Shown here: piece after piece, positions 24,385 to 31,829 of the stretch | Layout: the number at the start of each line of letters is the position of its first letter | Numbering within the stretch: the first letter of the stretch is position 1 | From: an uncultured Porphyromonadaceae bacterium | GTDB taxonomy: Bacteria; Bacteroidota; Bacteroidia; Bacteroidales; Muribaculaceae | Reading direction: 5' to 3' | DNA: 31,829 nt | Assembly (NCBI GenBank): GCA_902461565.1 | Contig: CABPYL010000039.1 | Coordinates: 1-31,829 of the forward strand | Position numbers and translations under genes: made by a program | Notes under the pieces: model-generated | What the model was told of the DNA's origin: nothing | The model's input: only the letters and a program-made list of their open reading frames with translations | Database searches by the model: none

Positions 24385-25742
24385 ATCAGATGGCAGATAA
24401 GCGTGGCCGAGCTGGCATCGTCCACCATTACACGGACAAAATCGCCAACTTTGGCATTACCTCGCGGAAAAACGGCAGTTTTGTTCTGGCTTGTACGTCC
24501 TACCATATGTTCTTTGCTGCGCTTGGAAACGCCTTCTACAAGTACCTCGAATTCATGCCCGATGTCTGCGTGGTTGGATTTCAGCGACAGTTCGTTCTGC
24601 AGGGCGATCATGCGGTTCAGACGCTCGATTTTAACATCTTCGGGCACATTGTCCGGCATAGTTTTGGAGGCGAGTGTTCCCGGGCGTTCCGAATATTTGA
24701 ACATGAATGCGGAATCGAAACCTACCTCGCGTATCAGGCTTAGTGTCTGCTGGAAATCCTCTTCGGTCTCGTCGTGGAAGCCGGTGAACATGTCGGTGCT
24801 TATCCCACAGTCGGGTAGAGTGGCGCGGATATCGGCGATGCGCTCCAAGTACCATTCTCGGGTATATTTGCGGTTCATGGCCTTGAGCACGGAGTTGCTG
24901 CCGCTCTGTACGGGCAGATGGATGTGGCGGCAGATGTTCGGATGGGCCGCAATTGCCACGAGTGTTTCGTGGCTCATGTCCTTGGGATGTGATGTCGTAA
25001 AACGCACCCGCATATCTGGAGCGGCTTCGGCAACCATAGAGAGCAGTCGTGCGAAGTTCACATCCGAGCCTGTAGAGTTGTCCAGATAGCTGTTTACATT
25101 CTGTCCCAGAAGTGTTACCTCCTTATACCCGTGAGCCCTCAGATCGGCAACTTCGCGTAGGATACTGTCTACCTCGCGGCTTCTTTCGCGTCCGCGGGTA
25201 TAGGGCACGATACAATAGGAGCAGAAATTATTGCAGCCGCGCATTATGCTCACAAAGCCCGATACCTGTTTCCCAGGGAGACGCACCGGAACCACGTCGC
25301 GATAAGTTTCGGTAGTACTAAGCTCCACATTTACTGCCGGCAGACCATGTTCCGCCGAGGCAAAGAGTGCCGGTAGGTCGAGATACGAATCAGGCCCGGC
25401 GACAATATCCACGCCATGTTTTGTAGTCAGTTCGTCTTTGACGCGCTCGGCCATACAACCGATTACGCCGATTATAAGCCGAGGCGTGCCTGCTGGACGG
25501 TTGCGCCGCATGGCGCGGAGTGCCTGCAGACGGGCTATTATTTTCTGTTCCGCGTTGTCTCGGATGGAACAGGTGTTTAGGAGGACGGCATCCGCCGATT
25601 CTATATTTTCTGCTAAAGAATATCCGGCCATTTCCATGATAGACGCCACCACCTCGCTGTCGGCCACATTCATCTGGCAGCCATACGTTTCGATGAACAG
25701 TGTGGAGCTGTGAGGTGCCGAATTATTCTTATTATTATCCAT
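24381..25742 (-). CDS. miaB: tRNA-2-methylthio-N6-dimethylallyladenosine synthase
   Basis: From the ATG at 25742 the protein has 453 residues; an open frame continues upstream but reaches past the divergent promoters and has no family similarity. The N-terminal domain carries the three cysteines of the auxiliary cluster (C22 in ETYGCQMN, C58 in NTCS, C96 in IGCMAER). The radical-SAM core has C170, C174 and C177 in RGCNNFCSYC, and a TRAM domain closes the protein. It adds the methylthio group to isopentenyl-adenosine 37 of tRNAs. It is followed by the acyltransferase with a 4-base overlap. Confidence 0.96.
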   Translation of the reverse strand: MDNNKNNSAPHSSTLFIETYGCQMNVADSEVVASIMEMAGYSLAENIESADAVLLNTCSIRDNAEQKIIARLQALRAMRRNRPAGTPRLIIGVIGCMAERVKDELTTKHGVDIVAGPDSYLDLPALFASAEHGLPAVNVELSTTETYRDVVPVRLPGKQVSGFVSIMRGCNNFCSYCIVPYTRGRERSREVDSILREVADLRAHGYKEVTLLGQNVNSYLDNSTGSDVNFARLLSMVAEAAPDMRVRFTTSHPKDMSHETLVAIAAHPNICRHIHLPVQSGSNSVLKAMNRKYTREWYLERIADIRATLPDCGISTDMFTGFHDETEEDFQQTLSLIREVGFDSAFMFKYSERPGTLASKTMPDNVPEDVKIERLNRMIALQNELSLKSNHADIGHEFEVLVEGVSKRSKEHMVGRTSQNKTAVFPRGNAKVGDFVRVMVDDASSATLICHLI

Positions 25743-25755
25743 TTGAGTTAAAATA

Positions 25756-25787
25756 TTTGTGCTATTAACGAAGATTGAGTAAATTTG
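25756..25787 (+). promoter_or_regulatory. Promoter of the small membrane protein / CoA-transferase unit
   Basis: TTTG at 25756-25759, exactly 20 bases, then TAAATTTG at 25780-25787. The following gene starts with the ATG at 25812, so the leader is short. The match also rules out the in-frame TTG at 25785 as a start, because it lies inside the -7 box. Confidence 0.85.
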
Positions 25788-25790
25788 CAG

Positions 25791-25820
25791 CAAAATTACA
25801 AAAAAATTCGGATGGCTAAA
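25791..25820 (-). promoter_or_regulatory. Possible miaB promoter, divergent and adjacent to the plus-strand promoter
   Basis: Minus strand TAATTTTG (25798-25791) matches TAnnTTTG and lies 49 bases before the miaB ATG. The -33 is only TTTA with an 18-base spacer. The two -7 boxes of the divergent promoters are three bases apart. Confidence 0.45.
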
Positions 25821-26138
25821 TTGATAATAGTTATTATTATGTTTCTTCTGGCTGTAGGCAGTGAATGGCTGAAAGCCCGAAAAAAGAAAGCTGTCCCAAA
25901 TATTCCGCGTAGACGTGTGAGTGCGGCAACTGCAAGTACAGTATCCAAGATAATGCCGGATAAGCATTCACAGCCAGCAAAAGCAACGGAGGTCATGCTT
26001 TTCGAGGAAGGACAACCATCCACACCGAGAGAGACTGCTGAAGCCGCAACGCCCCATGCCGTTCCACAGGCAATAGTAAGCCGAGAGGAACTGCGCAAGG
26101 CTGTTATTTGGAGCGAAATTCTTAAACCTAAGTTTTGA
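25812..26138 (+). CDS. Small single-pass membrane protein, function unknown
   Basis: From the ATG at 25812 the protein has 108 residues. It opens with a hydrophobic helix (residues 3-16, LIIVIIMFLLAVGS) followed at once by a positive stretch (KARKKK), which predicts a membrane anchor with the rest in the cytoplasm. The middle is disordered and rich in A, P, T and E. The last 18 residues (EELRKAVIWSEILKPKF) look like an ordered amphipathic helix and could be a docking peptide. It has a strong promoter of its own and lies 33 bases before the CoA-transferase gene. I recognise no family. Confidence 0.7.
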   Translation: MAKLIIVIIMFLLAVGSEWLKARKKKAVPNIPRRRVSAATASTVSKIMPDKHSQPAKATEVMLFEEGQPSTPRETAEAATPHAVPQAIVSREELRKAVIWSEILKPKF

Positions 26139-26171
26139 TATACTAATAGAAAACCACAACGAAATAAAATC

Positions 26172-27665
26172 ATGGCATTCAATTACATTACCGCTGAAGA
26201 AGCAGCCGAGATGATTTTCGACGGTGCAACCATTGGTCTTTCGGGCTTTACTGCGCCCGGCACCCCCAAATTTATAACCGAGGCACTCGCTGCAAAAGCG
26301 ACCCGCGAGCATGAGGCAGGCCGCCCCTTCAAGGTTAACCTTTTCTCCGGCGCCTCGACAAGCGACCATGTCGACGGTGTTCTGTCGCGTGCCAACGCAT
26401 ACAATATGCGTGCGCCCTATCAGAATGTGCCCGATCTCCGCAAAAGAATTAACGCACACGATTGTCATTACTTCGACCGCCACCTGTCCGAAATGGCACA
26501 GGAAGTACGTTACGGAACATACGGAGATATTGATTTCGCCATTATTGAAGCAGCCGACATCACCGACAACGGCGAAGTTATCCTTGGCTGCGGAGTAGGT
26601 AATGTTCCAACATATGCCAAACTCGCCAAAAAGATTTTTATCGAACTTAATGATAAACTCCCCAAGGCACTCCTCGGCATGCACGACGTTTATCTGCCGA
26701 TGGATCCTCCATACCGTCGTGAAATACCCATCTACGCCCCCAACGACCGTGCAGGCTCTCCCATTTTGAAAATCGACCCCGCAAAGGTTGTTGGTATTGT
26801 AAAGACAAGTTCGTACGACTGTGTGAAGCCTTTCACCGCTCCCGATGAAGTTTCCACAATGATAGGCAAGAATGTTGTCCGCTTCCTCGTAAGCGAATAC
26901 AAGGCCGGCCGCTTGCCCAAGGAATTCCTTCCCCTGCAGTCCGGTGTAGGCAACGTTGCCAATGCCGTTCTATACGACCTCGGCGAAAGTAAGGAACTGC
27001 CCAACTTCATGATGTATACTGAAGTTATCCAGGACGCCGTTCTCGAACTGCTCCAGAAAGGCAAATGCACCTTTGCCAGCACGTGCTCCATGACATTCAC
27101 CGACGACACGGAAAAAGTGCTGTTCTCCGACATGAATTTCTTCCATGACAAAATTCTGATGCGTCCCGCCGAAATATCCAATAATCCCGAGGTAATCCGC
27201 CGACTCGGTGTTATCGCCATGAACACGGCGCTCGAGGTCGACCTTTTCGGCTCTGTCAATTCCACTCATGTTCTCGGTACCCGCATGATGAACGGTATCG
27301 GGGGCTCGGGCGACTTTACCCGCAACGCATATATCTCCATTTTCAGCTGCCCCTCCGTTACCAAAGGCGGTCTGATAAGCAACATTGTTCCTATGGTAGC
27401 TCATCCCGACCACAGCGAACACTCTGTGGACATCGTCGTAACCGACCAGGGTATCGCCGACCTGCGTCACAAAGATCCCGTGGAACGTGCCTATACCCTT
27501 ATTGAGAACTGCGCTCACCCCATGTACCGCGAGTTGCTGCTCGACTATCTCAAGCTCGGCACGAAGGGCCAGACCCCTCATACTCTCAGCGCTGCATTCG
27601 CATTCCATAACGCTTTCAACGAAACCGGCGATATGCGTAATGCCGACTATGCCAAATACTGCTGA
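26172..27665 (+). CDS. Acetyl-CoA hydrolase/transferase family protein (succinate/acetate-type CoA-transferase)
   Basis: The 497-residue protein has the class I CoA-transferase layout. It shows an N-terminal GLSGFTAPGTPK block, the oxyanion loop GVGN with G258-N261, the likely catalytic glutamate E284 in MYTEVIQD, and the C-terminal GSGDFTRNA motif. Its closest functional model is the acetate:succinyl-CoA transferase group (AarC/Cat1). In a fermentative Bacteroidales it would move CoA between succinate, acetate or propionate. The exact substrates cannot be read from the sequence. It may be co-transcribed with the small membrane protein upstream. A GC-rich hairpin follows. Confidence 0.92.
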   Translation: MAFNYITAEEAAEMIFDGATIGLSGFTAPGTPKFITEALAAKATREHEAGRPFKVNLFSGASTSDHVDGVLSRANAYNMRAPYQNVPDLRKRINAHDCHYFDRHLSEMAQEVRYGTYGDIDFAIIEAADITDNGEVILGCGVGNVPTYAKLAKKIFIELNDKLPKALLGMHDVYLPMDPPYRREIPIYAPNDRAGSPILKIDPAKVVGIVKTSSYDCVKPFTAPDEVSTMIGKNVVRFLVSEYKAGRLPKEFLPLQSGVGNVANAVLYDLGESKELPNFMMYTEVIQDAVLELLQKGKCTFASTCSMTFTDDTEKVLFSDMNFFHDKILMRPAEISNNPEVIRRLGVIAMNTALEVDLFGSVNSTHVLGTRMMNGIGGSGDFTRNAYISIFSCPSVTKGGLISNIVPMVAHPDHSEHSVDIVVTDQGIADLRHKDPVERAYTLIENCAHPMYRELLLDYLKLGTKGQTPHTLSAAFAFHNAFNETGDMRNADYAKYC

Positions 27666-27690
27666 TTAATTTCAGGAAACTTAATATCCG

Positions 27691-27724
27691 GCGGCGCCGT
27701 GGCCTGCATGGTCTTTGGCGCCGC
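27691..27724 (+). terminator. Probable terminator after the CoA-transferase gene
   Basis: GCGGCGCC and GGCGCCGC form a perfect 8-base stem with an 18-base loop, followed by a moderately T-rich stretch (TTCATTTAT). It lies between the CoA-transferase stop and the DUF389 ATG, so read-through into DUF389 is also plausible because no separate promoter is seen. Confidence 0.6.
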
Positions 27725-27744
27725 TTCATTTATACTCAAGACTG

Positions 27745-29097
27745 ATGTTTCAGAAATTTATTGTCAGGCTTAGTGATTTCTTCACTAATTATTTCTCCCT
27801 CTCCGGGCAACTTGTCTCGCAGGCAGAGGCAGAACAGAATATCCGCGAGGGCGTCTCGTTTCGGGGCACCAATATTCTTATTCTAATTCTCGCCATCTTC
27901 ATTGCGTCGCTCGGCCTTAACACCAATTCAACGGCTGTAATAATCGGCGCCATGTTGATATCGCCATTGATGGGCCCAATCATCGGTATCGGACTTGGAG
28001 TTGGAATCCATGATTTCGACCTGATAAAACGCTGCCTGCGAAACCTTCTTATGGCTGCGGGATTCTCGGTAATCGCCTCTACGATTTACTTTCTCATATC
28101 GCCAGTAAACGAATCGCACAGCGAACTTCTTGCCCGCACGTCGCCAACAATTTACGATGTGCTGATCGGCTTTGTCGGAGGGGGTGCGGGTATTATCGCC
28201 CTCGGCAGTACCAACAAAGGTAATGTAATACCGGGCGTGGCCATCGCCACCGCACTTATGCCGCCTCTCTGTACCGCAGGCTACGGCCTTGCCACGTGGC
28301 AGTTCAACTATTTCTTTGGAGCCACCTATCTGTTTATCATCAATTCGATTTACATTGCTTTCTCCACGTTTATCGGCGTAAAACTGATGAAATACAAGGG
28401 CGTGAGCACCGTGGACACCGCACGCTCAAAGCGCATTCGCAAGATAGTCTATTTTCTTGCCATTCTTACAATGCTGCCGAGTATCTATCTGACCTACCGC
28501 ATGATTTCGGCCAATAAGTATTCGATGCACATAGATGAATTTATCCGCAAGGAGTGTCGATTCCCGGATACACAGGTCATCAGCAAGGAAACTTCGGATG
28601 TCGATGGAAAGAAAGTGCTCCAGCTCACGCTTATCGGTAAGCAGCTTCCTCTCGATTCCCTGCGGCTCGCTCTTTCGGCTCGTATGAAGTTTTATGGTCT
28701 GGAAAACACGCAGTTGCAGTTTATTCAGGGCGGTGGTGCGTTGCAACCGAACACATCGGCTGGTGTGAGCGACATTTATCGCATCGCCCAAAATACCATT
28801 ACACGGCAGCAAAGCACAATAGATTCGCTCCGCAACATCATAACGGAAGTAAATGAATCCGCTGAGGCCGGCCCCGAGATGGCGCCGGAGATTAAGGTGG
28901 TATTCCCCGTTGTTCAACGCATAGGTATAAGCCGTACGGTGTTTTCCGATATTGCCGACAGCGGCAAAGTCGATACAGTCAACGTGGCCCTTGTACAGCT
29001 TAAAAAGCCAATTTCGGCAGCCGAACGCACAAAACTTGCAAGCTATATCGAGGCAAGAATGAACATAAAGAATGTGGAGATAGTTTCTATTCCATAG
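27745..29097 (+). CDS. DUF389 membrane protein
   Basis: Starting at the ATG 27745 the protein has 450 residues; the TTG at 27715 lies in the hairpin and is rejected. Residues from about 40 to 220 hold about six hydrophobic helices with the DUF389 hallmarks: SLGLNTNSTAVIIGAMLISPLMGPI, then GGGAGIIALGSTNKGNVIPGVAIATALMPPLCTAGYG. The C-terminal 220 residues are soluble, with a coiled-coil-like stretch (NTITRQQSTIDSLRNIITEV). The family is widespread and its function is not established; a transport or channel role is often suggested. It converges on rprY with a terminator between them. Confidence 0.9.
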   Translation: MFQKFIVRLSDFFTNYFSLSGQLVSQAEAEQNIREGVSFRGTNILILILAIFIASLGLNTNSTAVIIGAMLISPLMGPIIGIGLGVGIHDFDLIKRCLRNLLMAAGFSVIASTIYFLISPVNESHSELLARTSPTIYDVLIGFVGGGAGIIALGSTNKGNVIPGVAIATALMPPLCTAGYGLATWQFNYFFGATYLFIINSIYIAFSTFIGVKLMKYKGVSTVDTARSKRIRKIVYFLAILTMLPSIYLTYRMISANKYSMHIDEFIRKECRFPDTQVISKETSDVDGKKVLQLTLIGKQLPLDSLRLALSARMKFYGLENTQLQFIQGGGALQPNTSAGVSDIYRIAQNTITRQQSTIDSLRNIITEVNESAEAGPEMAPEIKVVFPVVQRIGISRTVFSDIADSGKVDTVNVALVQLKKPISAAERTKLASYIEARMNIKNVEIVSIP

Positions 29098-29110
29098 AAC
29101 ATATTGCCGG

Positions 29111-29150
29111 CAAAAAATTCGGGCGACTTCTTTTGGGAAGCCGCCCGAAT
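29111..29150 (-). terminator. Terminator of rprXY (also between convergent genes)
   Basis: ATTCGGGCG (29117-29125) and CGCCCGAAT (29142-29150) form a 9-base stem that extends inward through CTTC/GAAG. On the minus strand the stem is followed by six T residues, so it ends rprXY. The plus strand has only a weak T content after it for DUF389. Confidence 0.85.
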
Positions 29151-29166
29151 CTATTATGGTTGAATA

Positions 29167-29871
29167 TCAATGATTTTCCTGCTCGGGAGCAATGAGTTTA
29201 TAGCCCTTGCCGTGTATGTTGATGATTTCGATGGACGGATCGGCCTTAAGGTGCTTGCGCAGTTTGGTGATGTATACGTCCATAGAACGAGCGTTGAAAT
29301 AGTTGTCGTCGATCCAGATAGTCTTGAGGGCATAGTTGCGTTCGAGAATTTCGTTGACGTGGGCGCAGAGGAGGCTCAGCAGTTCGGATTCCTTGGTGGT
29401 GAGCTTAGTGATGTTGTCGCCGATCATCAGAACCTGTTTCTGGGTGTCGAAAGTGAAATTGCCGATTTTGTACATGGTAATTTCCTTGCCTTTCTTGCCT
29501 TTGACGCGGCGCAGGATTGCTTCGATACGGAATACCAGTTCTTCCATCGAGAACGGTTTGGTGATATAGTCGTCGGCTCCGATTTTGAAGCCTTCGAGGA
29601 TGTCGTCTTTAAGAGATTTAGCCGTCAGGAAAATGATGGGCACCTCGGAATTAACCGTGCGTATTTCCTGTGCGAGGGTGAAGCCGTCTTTTTTGGGCAT
29701 CATCACATCGAGCACGCAGATGTCGTATTTTCCTTTAAGGAATGCTTTGTAGCCGGCTTCGCCGTCGACATACAAATCGGCGTTGTAGCCTTTCGCCTGG
29801 AGGTATTCACGCAGAAGCATGCCCAGGTTTTCATCATCTTCACAAAGAAGGATTCGCATTCTGTCTTCCAT
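29167..29871 (-). CDS. rprY: Response regulator, RprY-type (OmpR family)
   Basis: From the ATG at 29871 the protein has 234 residues; a TTG at 29880 overlaps the rprX stop and is less likely. The receiver domain has the acidic pocket CEDDEN, the phospho-acceptor D55 in CVLDVMMPKKDG, and K in FLTAKS. A winged-helix OmpR-type DNA-binding domain follows (LTTKESELLSLLCAH, DVYITKLRKHLKADPSIEIINIHGKGYKL). The sequence is close to RprY of Bacteroides as I recall it. It is five bases after rprX. The target genes are not visible in the window. Confidence 0.93.
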   Translation of the reverse strand: MEDRMRILLCEDDENLGMLLREYLQAKGYNADLYVDGEAGYKAFLKGKYDICVLDVMMPKKDGFTLAQEIRTVNSEVPIIFLTAKSLKDDILEGFKIGADDYITKPFSMEELVFRIEAILRRVKGKKGKEITMYKIGNFTFDTQKQVLMIGDNITKLTTKESELLSLLCAHVNEILERNYALKTIWIDDNYFNARSMDVYITKLRKHLKADPSIEIINIHGKGYKLIAPEQENH

Positions 29872-29876
29872 AATTT

Positions 29877-31406
29877 TCAATTTTTAGAAAGTGGGAGTAT
29901 TATTACAAATTTTGTTCCTGTACCGAATTCGCTCTGCACGGTAATTGTTCCGCCGAGCTCTTCTACCATCTTGCGAACGTATGCCAGACCAAGGCCGAAG
30001 CCTTTGACATCGTGGCGGTTGCCGGTGGATACGCGGTAGAATTTTTCAAAGATTTTTTTGAGGTCGTCCCGTTTGATTCCGATACCGTTGTCCTCCACAG
30101 AAATTTCAAGACGGTCATCGCCGAGGTTACGGGTGCTTACGATAAGCTGGAGCGGCCTGTCGGGATCGCGGTATTTGACGGCGTTGTCGAGTAGGTTGAA
30201 TATTACGTTCGTAAAGTGCATTTCATCGACATTCACGATGGCATCCATAGAATCAAGATGAGCGTCGATAGACCCGCCGTATTTTTCTACTTTGAGTTTG
30301 AATGTATTCACAATATTGTAAATCGCCGCGTTAGCGTCTACTTCTTCCAGACGCAAAGTGGAGCGCTGATGGTCAAACATCGACAGCTGGAGCACCTTCT
30401 CTACCTGGAAACGTAGTCGTTTGGTCTCGTCGGTAATCACTGTGGAAATCTGCTGCAGCATAGCGGGCGATTTGCGCACGCTCTGGTCGTTGAGCATCTG
30501 TGCCGCAAGTGATATTGACGAGATTGGCGTCTTGAATTCGTGCGTCATGTTGTTTATGAAGTCGTTCTTCATCTCCGTTAGCTTTTTTTGGCGGAAAGCG
30601 ACAAATATGGTGTACACGAATATGATAAGTAGAATGAATGTGAACGCGAAGGCGGGCACCATGAACGAAATCGAGGAGAAGATATAGTCAGCCTTGGTAG
30701 GGAAATATACTTTAAGATAATTCCTTGGCCCGTTGAGGTCGTTGGGGAATATTGGTTGGGTAAACATGTTGTCGCGATCGGCTTCCGTTGCCTGATAGTT
30801 GGCCGATTTATACATTATCGTACCTGCGTGGTTCGCTACAGCAAATTCGAAGGGGACTTTAAGACCTAGTGTATCCAATTCCTGCCGGAGGTATGTGCGT
30901 ACGCGCGCCGAATCGGCGCGCTCACCTATCGGTCGCACCGAGGCCTTGGATATGATGTTCAGAATAACATCGTCGAGAAGGTCTTTCTGATAGAAATAGC
31001 CCTTGCGATAGGCGTCCTGGAACGAGCGGTAGTGCGATTCCATACCGCCGACACTTGTATTCAGTTTGGTAATTTCGTTGGCGTTTCCTTTGATAGTAAG
31101 GTTGGCTTCGAGGCCGGAGGTGGTTTTGAAACTATACTTGATACCTTCAAGGACCGATGATTCTCCGATGTTGTTGCCCTCGATAGAGGAGGTTTGGCGC
31201 TGCCGTACCTCATCCTCAAGGAAGTGCTTGGCCTCGTCCTGGTCAAGACGCAGGGCAACCGCTACTAAACTCTGTCGAACACCCTGCACAAACTGCTCGT
31301 AGCGTATCTGCACAATGTTCTTCATATAGAATATCTGGATGCACAGCAGTCCTACGAATGCTATGGCCATTAAAATCGTTAATATCCAAATAGTTTGTTT
31401 CTTCAT
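29877..31406 (-). CDS. rprX: Sensor histidine kinase, RprX-type
   Basis: This 509-residue protein has two membrane helices (about 7-27 and 245-270) with a periplasmic sensor of about 215 residues between them, then the kinase core. The H-box is INNMTHEFKTPISS with H289. The N-box is LLDNAVKYRD and the G boxes are VEDNGIGIKRDDL and KGFGLGLAYV. It would autophosphorylate H289 and pass the phosphate to RprY, its neighbour. A promoter lies about 130 bases upstream of the ATG, so the leader is long for this genome. Confidence 0.93.
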   Translation of the reverse strand: MKKQTIWILTILMAIAFVGLLCIQIFYMKNIVQIRYEQFVQGVRQSLVAVALRLDQDEAKHFLEDEVRQRQTSSIEGNNIGESSVLEGIKYSFKTTSGLEANLTIKGNANEITKLNTSVGGMESHYRSFQDAYRKGYFYQKDLLDDVILNIISKASVRPIGERADSARVRTYLRQELDTLGLKVPFEFAVANHAGTIMYKSANYQATEADRDNMFTQPIFPNDLNGPRNYLKVYFPTKADYIFSSISFMVPAFAFTFILLIIFVYTIFVAFRQKKLTEMKNDFINNMTHEFKTPISSISLAAQMLNDQSVRKSPAMLQQISTVITDETKRLRFQVEKVLQLSMFDHQRSTLRLEEVDANAAIYNIVNTFKLKVEKYGGSIDAHLDSMDAIVNVDEMHFTNVIFNLLDNAVKYRDPDRPLQLIVSTRNLGDDRLEISVEDNGIGIKRDDLKKIFEKFYRVSTGNRHDVKGFGLGLAYVRKMVEELGGTITVQSEFGTGTKFVIILPLSKN

Positions 31407-31601
31407 TTGGCAAATGCCTTAGTTCTGTAGGCTTTTAAGAATTAACCTATATTTTGTTAACAATTAAAACTCTTTAATGTTAGATGGCACCTGGAATAAA
31501 TATATGTCGCCTGGCCGTATTTTAACATTTCGAGCCAAAATTAACTAAACGAGCCGATATGGCAAAACTTTTGTTTGTTAAATTAACATAATAGCGGTAA
31601 A
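31407..31601. other. Intergenic leader and promoter region upstream of rprX
   Basis: This AT-rich stretch holds the rprX leader and promoter and no gene that I can support. Together with the region up to 31829 it forms over 400 bases without a confident coding sequence. Confidence 0.6.
31536..31566 (-). promoter_or_regulatory. rprXY promoter
   Basis: Minus strand: TTTG (31566-31563), 19 bases, then TAATTTTG (31543-31536). It fits the Bacteroidetes consensus and predicts a leader of roughly 125 bases before the rprX ATG. Confidence 0.7.
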
Positions 31602-31625
31602 AAAGCCATCCGATACGGTGGCTTT
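31599..31625 (-). terminator. Terminator on the minus strand near the right edge
   Basis: AAAGCCA (31602-31608) and TGGCTTT (31619-31625) form a stem extended by CCG/CGG with a one-base bulge. On the minus strand it is followed by six T residues. It lies just past the stop codon of the small minus-strand frame that ends at 31639, which suggests that something is transcribed leftward from there. Confidence 0.7.
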
Positions 31626-31638
31626 GATATAAAGTGTT

Positions 31639-31800
31639 TCAATCGTCTTCGACGGCGTCGGGGGCGGTGCCTTTGGGGAGAGTGAAGTGTAGCCAGAGGA
31701 AGGCTATGGTGCCCGCAAGCAGCGAGCCGACGCGGGTCTTTGACAGAATTAAATTATGGGACTGGCGAATCTTTTTGACACTCAAGCTTGGAGGTGTCAA
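31639..31800 (-). CDS. Short hydrophobic frame, possible small membrane peptide or gene remnant
   Basis: A frame of 53 codons ends at TGA 31639-31641, a few bases before a good terminator. It has a hydrophobic helix (VGSLLAGTIAFLWLHFTL) and the acidic tail DAVEDD. There is no ATG or GTG in frame: only TTG codons are available, one of them inside the palindrome at 31773-31802, and a stop lies in frame at 31807-31809. It may be the 3' end of a decayed gene or a real small protein with a TTG start. I recognise no family. Confidence 0.35.
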   Translation of the reverse strand: MTPPSLSVKKIRQSHNLILSKTRVGSLLAGTIAFLWLHFTLPKGTAPDAVEDD

Positions 31801-31802
31801 AA
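31773..31802. repeat. Palindrome upstream of a plus-strand promoter at the right edge
   Basis: TTTTGACAC (31773-31781) and GTGTCAAAA (31794-31802) are perfect inverted copies, and the centre holds the 8-base palindrome CAAGCTTG. With one bulged base the stem extends to about 11 pairs. The element covers the -33 region of the promoter that follows, so it has the form of an operator; a hairpin followed by T residues on the plus strand is an alternative reading. Confidence 0.7.
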
Positions 31803-31818
31803 TTTTTTATTATCTTTG
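31787..31818 (+). promoter_or_regulatory. Plus-strand promoter for a gene beyond the right edge
   Basis: TATCTTTG at 31811-31818 is a full -7 match; CTTG at 31787-31790 stands in for TTTG exactly 20 bases upstream. No gene start follows within the 11 remaining bases, so it drives something outside the window. Confidence 0.65.
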
Positions 31819-31829
31819 TGCTACCATTT

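Noticed and set aside
25743..25967. Upstream extension of the miaB frame to 25967
   Set aside because: It would cross both divergent promoters and overlap the small membrane-protein gene; family similarity begins only after the ATG at 25742.
29170..30039. A 289-codon plus-strand frame opposite rprY
   Set aside because: It lies over the conserved receiver and DNA-binding coding sequence of rprY and across the rprXY terminator side; the translation has no recognisable features.
1..31829. CRISPR array, rRNA or tRNA genes
   Set aside because: I saw no regularly spaced repeats and no tRNA or rRNA-like segment in any intergenic gap.

Overview
The window looks like a chromosomal segment from a Gram-negative Bacteroidales bacterium with a G+C content near 50%. 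A Muribaculaceae-like relative is my tentative guess. The evidence is the Bacteroidetes-type promoters (TTTG, about 20 bases, TAnnTTTG) in front of many transcription units, an RprXY-type two-component pair, a two-subunit glycine decarboxylase, an LPS-transport LptB with an N-terminal extension, and DUF389 and succinate/acetate-type CoA-transferase genes. Most of the window is ordinary housekeeping DNA, mostly on the minus strand.

Layout, left to right. Positions 1-2041 (minus): pyrB-pyrI, a flavin reductase, and the first 22 codons of glyA. Positions 2185-3996 (minus): a sulfatase-fold LTA-synthase-like membrane enzyme. Positions 4133-7050 (plus): an AT-rich two-gene island with its own promoter, encoding a RecF/ABC-type ATPase and a small HNH nuclease. 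This pair resembles Septu (PtuA/PtuB) anti-phage systems and is the clearest accessory element here. Positions 7213-8669 (plus): pfkA and rlmH. Positions 8676-11379 (minus): the anaerobic ribonucleotide reductase nrdD with its activase nrdG. Positions 11619-16471 (minus): a probable operon in transcription order udk, lptB, glnS, then a helical-repeat (TPR-like) protein, with a clear promoter and terminator. Positions 16566-23142 (minus): a complete glycine-cleavage operon in transcription order lplA, gcvT, gcvH, gcvPA, gcvPB, lpdA. Positions 23398-25742 (minus): miaB followed by a translationally coupled membrane acyltransferase. Positions 25812-29097 (plus): a small single-pass membrane protein, an acetyl-CoA hydrolase/CoA-transferase, and a DUF389 membrane protein. 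Positions 29167-31406 (minus): rprX-rprY. The right edge carries a regulatory-looking palindrome, a plus-strand promoter and a short minus-strand reading frame of uncertain status.

How the genes work together. The glycine-cleavage operon is self-sufficient: it carries the P, T, H and L proteins plus a lipoate ligase that could charge the H protein. It links to one-carbon metabolism with glyA at the left edge. NrdD/NrdG, PfkA and the CoA-transferase fit an anaerobic fermentative lifestyle. The ATPase-HNH island has no transposase, integrase or tRNA beside it, but its base composition and codon use differ from both flanks, so it was probably acquired.
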